From Candidatus Poribacteria bacterium (lineage in GTDB: Bacteria > Poribacteria > WGA-4E > PCPOR2b): a stretch of DNA of 64,000 nt. Positions within the stretch are counted from its first letter, which is position 1. Each line of letters starts with the position of its first letter. The stretch covers positions 20,119 through 84,118 of the forward strand of contig JAJDUM010000024.1 in NCBI GenBank assembly GCA_022826645.1, written 5' to 3'. This document shows, piece by piece, positions 44,936 to 53,294 of this stretch. The translations under genes and the position numbers were made by a program. Under the pieces are notes generated by a model, which ran no database searches, was not told the DNA's origin, and was given only the letters and a program-made list of their open reading frames with translations.

Positions 44936-45880
44936 ATGCCAATGTCTCACAAAGTGATGAAGCAGAAAATCAAAAGGCGATTGAAGGGAAAGGTAGGCAA
45001 GGAAAAGCAGGCGGAACTCCATCGAATCCTTGAGGAGTTACCTAACTACCGCAGTGGGCCCTATGCCGATCTTCGCAAGTCCCTCAATGGAGAAATTCAA
45101 CAACAGCAAAAGCGGGCGAAGGTACAACACAAAGACACTTTGGCTGTTGAGAAAGAAGGGCACTTTCAGATGGCACTGGTGGGTGCCCCCAACGCGGGAA
45201 AATCCGCGTTGCTCAAGGCACTCTCTCGCAGACAGATAAAGGTTGCTGATTACCCTTTCACCACGTTGAAACCCATACCGACACGGGTGGATTGCGGTGG
45301 ATTGTGGATTCAATTGGTTGAAATTCCGGGACTGATTGCGGGGGCAACGGAGGGGCGAGGCGGGGGCCAGTCCTTACTCAGCGTGGCAGCGAACACCGAT
45401 GGTTTAATGATCGCACATGACCTGACTGCTGAACCACAAGAATTGAACATCATTCTAACGGAATTGTCCAAAACAGAGTTACCCCATCCCTTGTTAATTG
45501 TATACACAAAAATGGACAATCCCGGTGCGGAAAGCCGTCTAAGAGCTGCACAGACGCGATTCTCTCAATTCAAAAGTGTTGCCGTCTCGGCAGAGCAGAA
45601 CTTGCACCTTGAAACACTGAAAGAAACCATGCGAGCATCCACAGGGTTGATTCGTGTATTTCCACGTTCAAATCAGGCTGGAAGTAAGCTCGACGAGAAA
45701 CCGGTGATAATCCCTGTTGATAACACTGTCGAAGATTTTGCACACAAAATTCATAAGGATATTGCCCGAAAGTTGAAACACGCCAAAGTTTGGGGAAGTT
45801 CCGTGAAATTTCCCGGTCAACAGGTTGGAAAAGGTCATGTGTTGTCGGACATGGATATTGTGACCCTTTATACAACTTAG
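44936..45880 (+). CDS. DRG/Obg-type GTPase with TGS domain
   Basis: 314 residues from the ATG at 44936 (GGAG 8 bp upstream). A helical N-terminus (about 1-70), then a G domain: G1 GAPNAGKSALL, G2 region DYPFTTLKPIP, G3 VEIPGLI (E where D is usual), G4 YTKMD. The C-terminal TGS domain (about 250-312) has VIIPVDNTVEDFAHKIHKDI and KHAKVWGSSVKFPGQQVG. The order is that of archaeal/eukaryal DRG proteins more than bacterial Obg. DRG-type GTPases act with the ribosome. The gene has its own weak promoter and no obvious operon partner. Confidence 0.88.
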   Translation: MPMSHKVMKQKIKRRLKGKVGKEKQAELHRILEELPNYRSGPYADLRKSLNGEIQQQQKRAKVQHKDTLAVEKEGHFQMALVGAPNAGKSALLKALSRRQIKVADYPFTTLKPIPTRVDCGGLWIQLVEIPGLIAGATEGRGGGQSLLSVAANTDGLMIAHDLTAEPQELNIILTELSKTELPHPLLIVYTKMDNPGAESRLRAAQTRFSQFKSVAVSAEQNLHLETLKETMRASTGLIRVFPRSNQAGSKLDEKPVIIPVDNTVEDFAHKIHKDIARKLKHAKVWGSSVKFPGQQVGKGHVLSDMDIVTLYTT

Positions 45881-45914
45881 CGGGTGCCAGAAGCGCGAAG
45901 GACCAGTTGCAAAC

Positions 45915-45946
45915 TTGTCACTTGGTGAATATGTGAGATTATCTCA
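45915..45946 (+). promoter_or_regulatory. Promoter candidate with palindromic operator
   Basis: TTGTCA (45915-45920), 18-bp spacer, TTATCT (45939-45944). A small palindrome TGAGAT-T-ATCTCA (45934-45946) covers the -10, so a regulator could block it. About 50 bp before the aminotransferase start. Confidence 0.4.
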
Positions 45947-45994
45947 TCTCCTTGATACGAAATACTCGCTCAACCCCATTGTTGAAGATCTATC

Positions 45995-47230
45995 ATGAAC
46001 CATCGTCAACCCTCTCCTATAAACGAGCAGCCAACATCTGTTATGGCCTCGGATGAAAAGCCTGACTTCGACGCAGTCCGCAATGATTTTCCACGAGCAA
46101 CGACCGCAGCGTACTTCGATAACGCCTCGTCACACCCACTCAGTGTCCACTCTGCCGCAGCCCTACACCGCTATATCGACTGGGTCACACACGAGGTAGG
46201 TGAACCGTGGTGGCCTTCTTGGGCAGGATCACGAGATGACGCGAAGCAGCTATTCGCCGAACTTATTAACGCGCGTCCGGAAGACATCGCTTTCGCCCGT
46301 AGTGCTGTCGAAGCAGAGAGCAACTTACTGAACGGTATGCGGGAACATCTCGCCGGTGGCAATATTGTCACACACGACCTGCATTATGCTGCGTCGCTCT
46401 ACAACTACAAGATGCGAGAACAGGAATCCGCATGCTCAGGCAGAGGGGATGGTGAGAGTCTGCGCATCGTCAAGCACCGAGACTGGCAGATCGATTACCG
46501 CGATATGGAACGTGCGATCGATAGCAATACTAAACTAGTTTCTATCACGCTGGTATCGAATGTGAACGGTTATTTGTCGGACGTAAAGGCAATCAGCGAC
46601 CTCGCGCACGCACACGGTGCCTATCTCTATGTCGATATTATTCAGGGGGTCGGGGCAGTGCCGGTGGATGTGCAGGCAATGGGTATTGACTTCGCTGCGT
46701 GTTCTACCTTTAAGTGGCTCATGGGGGTTAAAGGATTTGGCTTTCTCTACGTCCGATCGGAGCTTCAAGAGACGGTTGTGAAACCGACGCAGCACTGTGG
46801 GGGTTTGAGCTTCAACTATGCACCCTGGGTTGAAGAACCTGATCCGGATGTCGCGGAGTACGCATTTACACCAACCCCCGGTCCCTCCTGTTACGAAGTA
46901 AGTTACCCGTCCTACGAAGGTGCCATCTGTGCACAAGAAAGCCTGAAGTACATCCAGCGGTTAGGTGTCCACAATATCCGCAACCATGTACGCACACTCA
47001 CCGATCGCCTGATGGAGGAACTGCCCGCTCTCGGCTACCCGGCCATTACGCCCAAAGGGAACGAAAGCCCGATTGTATCTTTTACGGCACCGGATCCAGC
47101 AGAAACAATGGTGAAACTCAGAAACGCCGGCGTTCATGTCGCAATGCGCTACGGTAACAAGATGCGAATCGCGCCTTCTGTCTTCAACAACCAAGAAGAT
47201 GTCTCCCGCCTCTTAGAGGCACTCGCATAG
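45995..47230 (+). CDS. Class V aminotransferase (cysteine desulfurase-like)
   Basis: 411 residues. PLP fold-type I enzyme related to NifS, Csd and isopenicillin N epimerase. N-terminal AAYFDNASSHPLS, aspartate in YLYVDIIQGVGAVPV, and Schiff-base lysine in CSTFKWLMGVKGFGFLYV. The persulfide-cysteine loop of real desulfurases is not seen where expected, so an epimerase or lyase-type role on an amino acid or amino sugar is more likely. Start at 45995 is weakly supported. Another ATG lies at 46043. Followed closely (77 bp) by the GH42-like glycosidase, perhaps one operon. Confidence 0.78.
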   Translation: MNHRQPSPINEQPTSVMASDEKPDFDAVRNDFPRATTAAYFDNASSHPLSVHSAAALHRYIDWVTHEVGEPWWPSWAGSRDDAKQLFAELINARPEDIAFARSAVEAESNLLNGMREHLAGGNIVTHDLHYAASLYNYKMREQESACSGRGDGESLRIVKHRDWQIDYRDMERAIDSNTKLVSITLVSNVNGYLSDVKAISDLAHAHGAYLYVDIIQGVGAVPVDVQAMGIDFAACSTFKWLMGVKGFGFLYVRSELQETVVKPTQHCGGLSFNYAPWVEEPDPDVAEYAFTPTPGPSCYEVSYPSYEGAICAQESLKYIQRLGVHNIRNHVRTLTDRLMEELPALGYPAITPKGNESPIVSFTAPDPAETMVKLRNAGVHVAMRYGNKMRIAPSVFNNQEDVSRLLEALA

Positions 47231-47307
47231 ATGGCGTTGAATCGGGGTGAAAATCACTCGTTATAGTGCTTCGCTTTACGCAAGCATGTTTTGGTTAAGG
47301 AGGAAAC

Positions 47308-49341
47308 ATGACGGAAAAGTTCTGGTTTAATCGTATGGTTGAACATTGGAGCATCCCGGAGCGCATAGATCTGGTCGAGCATGTGAGAAGGGCGCAGCTG
47401 CAGGTTGTGCAGGTAGGTACCTGGGGACCCATGTTCTACAGTTTAGCGGCTGATCCGGAGGTCAATCGTCATTGGGTGGGTATGCCCTTAGTTGGTGTCA
47501 AGGAAAACCTTGCTCGCGCAGCAGAACTTATCCCGCAGCTCCAAGCGGCTGGGGCGCGCGTGGTCGGGCAGATGAGCATGGCGTGGAACTACGGAAACCA
47601 TGAAAGCGGACATGGACTCTTCGGAGCTTGGGAACGGATCTGGACACCGGACCTTCTCGGAGAGCCGCCTTGCAGTAACGCAGAAGCCACCCAGCAACGG
47701 CTCACTGACGGATCCTTGCGGCGATGGGATATCGAAGGACGCCCGTATCTGACATATAGCGGTTGTATGTGTAACCCGCACTGGCTCGCCACCCTGAAAC
47801 CGATGGTAAAAAAAGCGATAGCGTTGGGGATAGATGGCTTCAATGTGCATCACAATTTTGAGAACTTTTGCCAGTGCGACTACTGCCGAGATTATGTGCG
47901 TAATAAGCTGGAGGAAGCCTTTGATAGCGGAGATTTGCGGCGCATTTTTGGTCGACGAGACCTCGGCGAAGTTTCGGATCTCCTCAGTCCGTGCGAAGAA
48001 TGTCCCGAAGATCTAAAGCAACGGTTTCAATTGATTGTGAACCGAGCAACCCATCTGCGTCGGAAAGAGGCACTTGACGAGATATACATCACACATGGCC
48101 GTTCACTGAAGCCCGATCTCCTGCTTGCTCAATGGTATCACAAGTACGATTTTCAAGCGCAAGACGAGCGGAGCCTCCTGCCGACTTCACTATGGGCGAA
48201 AGATGAGGATTATATCTGGTACAGCCAGGGCGGATACAAGGGCATGAGTGCCATTGAGCATGGATATCTAGCGGATATGGGCTTGCCCGCTCGGTTCATC
48301 TACGCGGCTGGAGATGGCAAACCCTTTGTTATTAACAAGTACGATTCCCGTCGCCTACGGCTGTCAATAGCCGAAGCCGCAGCAAACCATGGTGCAGCAC
48401 TCGCGTTTCATTGGGGTCATGACGAAGACCCAGATTTTGATGTGGAGGACTATTACGCGCCCGTTATCCGCTATCAGCGTTTTTTGGCAGACAGTGAACC
48501 CCTGCTGCATCCCGCCCAACCGTGGGCACAGATAGGGTTGGTCTACCCACGCCGCGCGGAACTGGAGGAGGAGACGGGCTGTTTGGAGCCGCTCAAGCGG
48601 CTCGGTCGGCTGCTGGAAGACAAGCATCTACTGTTCGATATTATCCTCGATGAACAACTCCTCGATTGTGCGGATAACTATCACACGCTCATCTTACCAG
48701 ATGTTAAACGTCTTTCCCCAGAAGAAGGTGCACACCTCAAACAATTCGTCGCAAAAGGCGGGAAGCTAATCTTTACGGGAGATACTGGGAAAAATCAACT
48801 TGACGGCGAGCCTTATCCTGAGAGTCTGTTAGCAGCTTGGGCATCGCAAACGGGTGAAAACCAGGAAGGAACAGAATCAGAAGGGGTGTACTACATCCCA
48901 ACCGCCAATTGGGAACCTGAAACGGCAGAGGTACGTGGCGCACAGCTACTGGTCTATCCGTCCATAGAAAACGACGCTTTCGGACAAGATTTCGCAGGGC
49001 ACTTGGAACGGTTGCTTGGCGCAGCTTACCTGGAGACAGATGCCCCGTGGTTCGTTCGGGTACGTGCTTGGAGACCTGAAGGAGATACGGCTCTGGTGTT
49101 ACATTGGGTGAACTACAGGCAGGATGAGGAGACAGATATCGAGACACCGCAACCGACTGGTCCCTTCCAGGTAGACTGCAAGGTGCCAGAGGGTTATGTG
49201 GTGCAAAAAGTGGAGTGGGTTTATCCGGAGAAGAAAGAATCAGCGACTGTACCTCACGAGACGTTTGAGGACCGAATCCGCTTCACCATTCCAAGTGTTA
49301 TTGTCTACGGGTTGAGTGTTCTGTATTTACTGAAGGATTGA
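47308..49341 (+). CDS. GH42-like glycosidase with trimerization-type domain
   Basis: 677 residues. The N-terminal (beta/alpha)8 part (about 1-400) has IDGFNVHHNFENF followed by a zinc-type cysteine set CQCDYC, and CEEC nearby, reminiscent of GH42 beta-galactosidases. QVVQVGTWGPMFY, TYSGCMCNPHW and AAANHGAALAFHWGHDEDP fit the barrel, but I cannot place the two catalytic glutamates. Residues about 415-530 form a glutamine-amidotransferase-like domain (HTLILPDVKRLSPEEGAHL, FVAKGGKLIFTGDTG), as in GH42 trimerization domains. The C-terminal beta domain completes it. No signal peptide. AAGGAGG precedes the start. Probable role: hydrolysis of a host-type glycan. Confidence 0.72.
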   Translation: MTEKFWFNRMVEHWSIPERIDLVEHVRRAQLQVVQVGTWGPMFYSLAADPEVNRHWVGMPLVGVKENLARAAELIPQLQAAGARVVGQMSMAWNYGNHESGHGLFGAWERIWTPDLLGEPPCSNAEATQQRLTDGSLRRWDIEGRPYLTYSGCMCNPHWLATLKPMVKKAIALGIDGFNVHHNFENFCQCDYCRDYVRNKLEEAFDSGDLRRIFGRRDLGEVSDLLSPCEECPEDLKQRFQLIVNRATHLRRKEALDEIYITHGRSLKPDLLLAQWYHKYDFQAQDERSLLPTSLWAKDEDYIWYSQGGYKGMSAIEHGYLADMGLPARFIYAAGDGKPFVINKYDSRRLRLSIAEAAANHGAALAFHWGHDEDPDFDVEDYYAPVIRYQRFLADSEPLLHPAQPWAQIGLVYPRRAELEEETGCLEPLKRLGRLLEDKHLLFDIILDEQLLDCADNYHTLILPDVKRLSPEEGAHLKQFVAKGGKLIFTGDTGKNQLDGEPYPESLLAAWASQTGENQEGTESEGVYYIPTANWEPETAEVRGAQLLVYPSIENDAFGQDFAGHLERLLGAAYLETDAPWFVRVRAWRPEGDTALVLHWVNYRQDEETDIETPQPTGPFQVDCKVPEGYVVQKVEWVYPEKKESATVPHETFEDRIRFTIPSVIVYGLSVLYLLKD

Positions 49342-49345
49342 GAGA

Positions 49346-49636
49346 ATGGAAATTGTCCCTTTCCTACTGTTTATCCTCTGCTGTATTGGCATCGGTGCCG
49401 CGCTTTTTGGGCTATTCTATCTCCTGACCCGCTTTGGTCGGGGTGAATCCCACGATTTACGATCCGTGCGCTGCCCACAGTGCCACACGCAACGAAAGCC
49501 GAAAAGAACCGGACAGGTTAGGAATCTTGTTGAATCAGAACTGGAATGCCCGGTGTGCGGTTATATCACGTGGGACATTCCGCCCCGCACGGACCTGTCC
49601 GCACGCCCAACAGACAAGACGGAGCACCACCCCTAA
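49346..49636 (+). CDS. Small membrane protein with zinc ribbon
   Basis: 96 residues. One hydrophobic segment (about 4-27, PFLLFILCCIGIGAALFGLFY) and then a cytoplasmic zinc ribbon: CPQCHTQRKP and CPVCGYITWD, two CxxC pairs about 30 residues apart. No named family. Starts 4 bp after the glycosidase stop, so it is coexpressed with it. Perhaps a membrane-anchored regulator or adaptor. Confidence 0.6.
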   Translation: MEIVPFLLFILCCIGIGAALFGLFYLLTRFGRGESHDLRSVRCPQCHTQRKPKRTGQVRNLVESELECPVCGYITWDIPPRTDLSARPTDKTEHHP

Positions 49637-49684
49637 ATCCGTTGCAGCTAGCCAAGGAAATGTCAATACGTCAATGCATCCGTG

Positions 49685-50749
49685 TCATTCTACTTCACCG
49701 TCCCAGTAGCTTACGTTGTCGTCCTTTCGGAAGAGCCGACCCGTAACGTAGGGGAAGACTTTATTGGAGTCGGGATATTCACTGACACCGTGAGGTTGCG
49801 CCATGCCGACGGCAAGGACTGTGCAGGGTGCATCACCCGAATTAACTATTTTGTGGGCACCTGACTCTCCCGGCGGAAAGGCGATGAAATCTCCCTCTGT
49901 GATTGTCAGATCTCCACGTGGCGTCTTGAGCGTACACTCGCCCTCCATGACGTAGAACATCTCCTCGCTGAAATGATGGAAGTGCATGGGGAAACTGGCG
50001 TTGTTGGGTTGTAAGCGGATGATCCGATATCCCAATAGTTGTGCCCCGATGAGTGGATCAATGTCTTTATCCTCAAAGTTGTAGGGCTCAGGGGCATCCC
50101 GTTTGACCCAATCGATTTCATCAATGTTGATTCGATTAATATAGATGTCTGTGCGGCGTTCGAGGCATTCGGTCAACCGCTGACGCGCGTCTTGAAGTAT
50201 CGAGTGGCCATCGCCTACGAGAATCGCATCAAAAGGCAACGCAAGGACTTTCCGCAGCTCCAGTGCAGCTTTCGAAGGATCTTCCAACTTTTCATCTGCC
50301 AGAAGCGTTAACAAGCCAATCGGTTCCCCCACGATGAGATCCCCAGACAGCACTGCCTGTTTTTCGGAGAAGTAGAGCGCAATTTCTCCCGGACTCTTTC
50401 CGTAACGCAGATGAATGGCCTGCAATCCGGCTACAATTTCCTCGCCATCGCTAATCCGCCGATCAGCTGCCACTTGCAGGGCATCTGCATCCGCCTCATG
50501 GATAACAGTATCTGCGCCTGTGCGTTTGCGAAAGAATTCCGCTTCCCGTTCATGGTCACTATTGGTGAGCACAATCAGCGACGCTCCACCAAGTTCATCG
50601 AATTGGGCGAGATCCGAATCCATCATTGGCACCGGATCTATGAGCACATTACCGTCAGGCCGAACCCACAGATGTCCATTGAAATCGACCTGACGTATTT
50701 CACTAAAAACTGACCAACTGTAGATGTCATCGAAGATGAGCCGTTTCAT
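49685..50749 (-). CDS. MBL-fold and cupin fusion protein
   Basis: 354 residues. The N-terminal half (about 1-190) reads as a metallo-beta-lactamase-like fold: LIVLTNSDHERE, AVLSGDLIVG, LVGDGHSIL. The canonical HxHxDH is reduced to NSDHERE, so the usual two-metal site is incomplete. The C-terminal half (about 235-350) is a cupin: MHFHHFSEEMFYVMEGECT (two H, one E) and GDFIAFPPGESGAHKI (H). This cupin looks intact, so it may bind a metal or a sugar. AAAGGA upstream supports the start. Function unknown. Confidence 0.8.
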   Translation of the reverse strand: MKRLIFDDIYSWSVFSEIRQVDFNGHLWVRPDGNVLIDPVPMMDSDLAQFDELGGASLIVLTNSDHEREAEFFRKRTGADTVIHEADADALQVAADRRISDGEEIVAGLQAIHLRYGKSPGEIALYFSEKQAVLSGDLIVGEPIGLLTLLADEKLEDPSKAALELRKVLALPFDAILVGDGHSILQDARQRLTECLERRTDIYINRINIDEIDWVKRDAPEPYNFEDKDIDPLIGAQLLGYRIIRLQPNNASFPMHFHHFSEEMFYVMEGECTLKTPRGDLTITEGDFIAFPPGESGAHKIVNSGDAPCTVLAVGMAQPHGVSEYPDSNKVFPYVTGRLFRKDDNVSYWDGEVE

Positions 50750-50802
50750 TGCAGTCCTTTCCCTCGCAGGAGGCAGTGGACGCGTGGATTACCGCGATAT
50801 AG

Positions 50803-53073
50803 CTATTGTACAATCTCTACAATCCAGCCCCTCGTTTTAGCAGGTTTGTATTCCCCACCGCGCAGATACTCCGACGTATGCCAGAAGCAGAGATGTTTGC
50901 CATCCGGCAGCCAAGTAACAGCGGTGAGCGAGAGGGTCGTGCGCGCAATCGGTAGGGTGCGATTCGTCTCGGGGTCCAAGATCCACACTTTCCAGCGCAA
51001 CCCCATACAATCCTCACGTTCCATGTAGGCGAGTCGATTTCCTTGTGGTGACCATGCCGGGGAAGTATGTTTTAGAACTCGCCTGGTGTCCGCGTCATCT
51101 GGGGTCCCTATGTCGGATAGATTCACGATATGGAGCTGTTTGTCGAGCGCCGGGTCGGGCTTCGGGTTCCCACGCAGAACATAAGCGAGATGTAAACCGT
51201 CCGGTGCCCACGCGATCTCTGTGACACGCTGGGATTGCGTGGGGATCTCCTTAAACTTGGTTCCATCCGCATTATGAATCCGAATCCGGGAATGCCCTGA
51301 CTCGTAGTGCTGATGGTCTAGCCCGACCGCAATGCGCTTACCGTCCGGAGACCACAGCGGCGGGTCGAGATAGCTGAACGGCACAATGCGTCCGTCAATG
51401 GGCACACGTGCCATTGCTGTAAGGTCTGTTCTATCAATATTAATCCGATAAACGACATCTATCCCTTCTTCCCATCGCCTAAACGCGATCTGATTGGCAG
51501 TGGGGGACCACGCGGGGGCATCGCCTTGTGTTAATTTGATAATACGCAGCGTCTGCCAATCTATTGCCCAGATATAGCTCTCATTGAACTCATCGTATGC
51601 TTCAAAGGCGATGAAATTGCTATCAAGAGACCACGAAAGGTTGGGATTGAAAAACGCGCCCCTATACAACCTGCGAGCTTGTTTTGCCGATGCGCCGGTA
51701 ATCCAAAGCTCGTTCGCCTGCCAATACTGGCCAGACAGGTTATCCCGCTTCAAAAAGGCGATTCTTTTTCCGTCGGGTGACCAGTGCGGATATTCCGCTC
51801 CTTGGATCAGTTCGAGCGTGCGGTTGTGCTTACAGATCGCCGCATTGAACTGGATATTATCCATTAGTACAAATTCACCGATCCCACCGTCGTCCATCCA
51901 ACCCACGTCGCCGTTTGGTAGTTCAATCTGATACCAACCGCCCGCTTGATCGAGAATGGGGAGCGTCACGCCGTCGTTGAGTGTGAGCTTAACCTCGGAG
52001 GTAGCGTTTTTCTCTGTATACACAGGCGCTTGATCGTGCACCACCGTGCCGACCGGAGGTCCCACTGGTAGATCTTGAGATGGTGCTTCCCCTTCTGATA
52101 CGACACCTCGCTGACCTTCAACGTCCTGTGGTAGTGGCTGAACCTCCTCACCGTCCTGATTGGTAAAAGCGTACACATATCCATCATCCGAGGTCACATA
52201 GAGCACTCCATCGGAAATCGCTGGTGCAGCATCAATGAATCCTTTGGTCGGATAGGACCATATCTCCTGCTGGGATTCAAAATCTAAGGCATGAATTCGA
52301 TTGTCCCGTGCACCGATATAGACCACACCGTTCGCAATAGCAGGATAGCTGTACGTAAGCGGGATAAGTTTGCGCCAAGTATCGATATCGTATTGTGGCA
52401 TGGCGGGACGCAACTGCCCTTGCGAACACACATACTCAACGCCATCAATATAAGCCCGTCCCAGCGACTGCGATTCCAACTCGCCGGTTGTCGCATCAAT
52501 GACGTAGATCTTGTTGGTGTACGCCCCAATATATAGCCTCCCCTTTGATAGAATCGGGGGGGAATCCATCCATGTTTCCGACCGGAATTCCCAGAGCCAT
52601 TCACCCGTTTCGGCATTGAGAGCGTAGATATGGTTATCTCGCGCACTAAAATAGACACGGTTATTCCACACTGCTGGTGCGTATCGGATGATACCACCCG
52701 ATTTGAAGAACCATTTGATTCCCCACTGTTTTGCGTCGAGTGCGTAAAGCGTGTGGTCCGTGGAGGCAACGTACACCATACCATTGGCAACGACAGGACT
52801 GGCTTGAATGGGTCCGCCGGTTTTGTATTTCCAGAGCAGCTTGAACGGAGGTTTGAGTGTTTGGTCAGGGCTTCTGCCGGAAAAGTGCAGATCATACATG
52901 AACATTGGCCAATCTTCGGGACGGGTGGGAACGGGGGCAACGATTGGCTGAGTCTTCGGCTGGGGTTCCGGTTTAGGTTTTGGTTTCGAGGTTGGTTGGC
53001 TATCTTGGTCTTGGGACTGACATCCCCATAACAGGATAAAACTCATTAAGAGCAGAATAAACTTTTGATTCAT
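50803..53073 (-). CDS. Lipoprotein with PQQ-like propeller, SH3-type and WD40-like domains
   Basis: 756 residues from the ATG at 53073 (GGAGG 5 bp upstream). Lipoprotein signal MNQKFILLLMSFILLWGC, then a lysine/proline-rich linker. Residues 55-310: PQQ-like beta-propeller of about 40-residue repeats (VVANGMVYVASTDHTLYALDA, RVYFSARDNHIYALNAETG). About 345-400: SH3-like segment (APVYTEKNATSEVKL, GVTLPILDQAGGWYQIELPN). About 405-750: TolB/WD40-like PD40 propeller (SPDGKRIAFLKRDN, WSPTANQIAFRR, WAPDGLHLAYV). The two propellers in one exported protein suggest protein-protein binding, not catalysis. Lipid-anchored, probably outer membrane. Confidence 0.83.
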   Translation of the reverse strand: MNQKFILLLMSFILLWGCQSQDQDSQPTSKPKPKPEPQPKTQPIVAPVPTRPEDWPMFMYDLHFSGRSPDQTLKPPFKLLWKYKTGGPIQASPVVANGMVYVASTDHTLYALDAKQWGIKWFFKSGGIIRYAPAVWNNRVYFSARDNHIYALNAETGEWLWEFRSETWMDSPPILSKGRLYIGAYTNKIYVIDATTGELESQSLGRAYIDGVEYVCSQGQLRPAMPQYDIDTWRKLIPLTYSYPAIANGVVYIGARDNRIHALDFESQQEIWSYPTKGFIDAAPAISDGVLYVTSDDGYVYAFTNQDGEEVQPLPQDVEGQRGVVSEGEAPSQDLPVGPPVGTVVHDQAPVYTEKNATSEVKLTLNDGVTLPILDQAGGWYQIELPNGDVGWMDDGGIGEFVLMDNIQFNAAICKHNRTLELIQGAEYPHWSPDGKRIAFLKRDNLSGQYWQANELWITGASAKQARRLYRGAFFNPNLSWSLDSNFIAFEAYDEFNESYIWAIDWQTLRIIKLTQGDAPAWSPTANQIAFRRWEEGIDVVYRINIDRTDLTAMARVPIDGRIVPFSYLDPPLWSPDGKRIAVGLDHQHYESGHSRIRIHNADGTKFKEIPTQSQRVTEIAWAPDGLHLAYVLRGNPKPDPALDKQLHIVNLSDIGTPDDADTRRVLKHTSPAWSPQGNRLAYMEREDCMGLRWKVWILDPETNRTLPIARTTLSLTAVTWLPDGKHLCFWHTSEYLRGGEYKPAKTRGWIVEIVQ

Positions 53074-53294
53074 ACGTCCTCCGCACTGCGGGAGCCGCGT
53101 TTTGCCTTGTGGGACAGACAAGCAGCAAGGGTTTCCCATTCATCGTAATTTAGGGAAGTATAGCATTCGCTCCACCGAGCGTCAACATTAAATTGGTCAG
53201 CGCAATCACGACAGGCTCTACGGGCGGACGTTGTAGTATGTTCAGCGTATATACGGGATCTTTCGATTGGGGCAAGCCAGAATAGTTTAACGGG

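Noticed and set aside
45995..47230. Second true cysteine desulfurase
   Set aside because: The Schiff-base lysine is present, but the SGSACTSG-type cysteine loop of NifS/IscS is missing, so it is listed only as a class V aminotransferase-fold protein.
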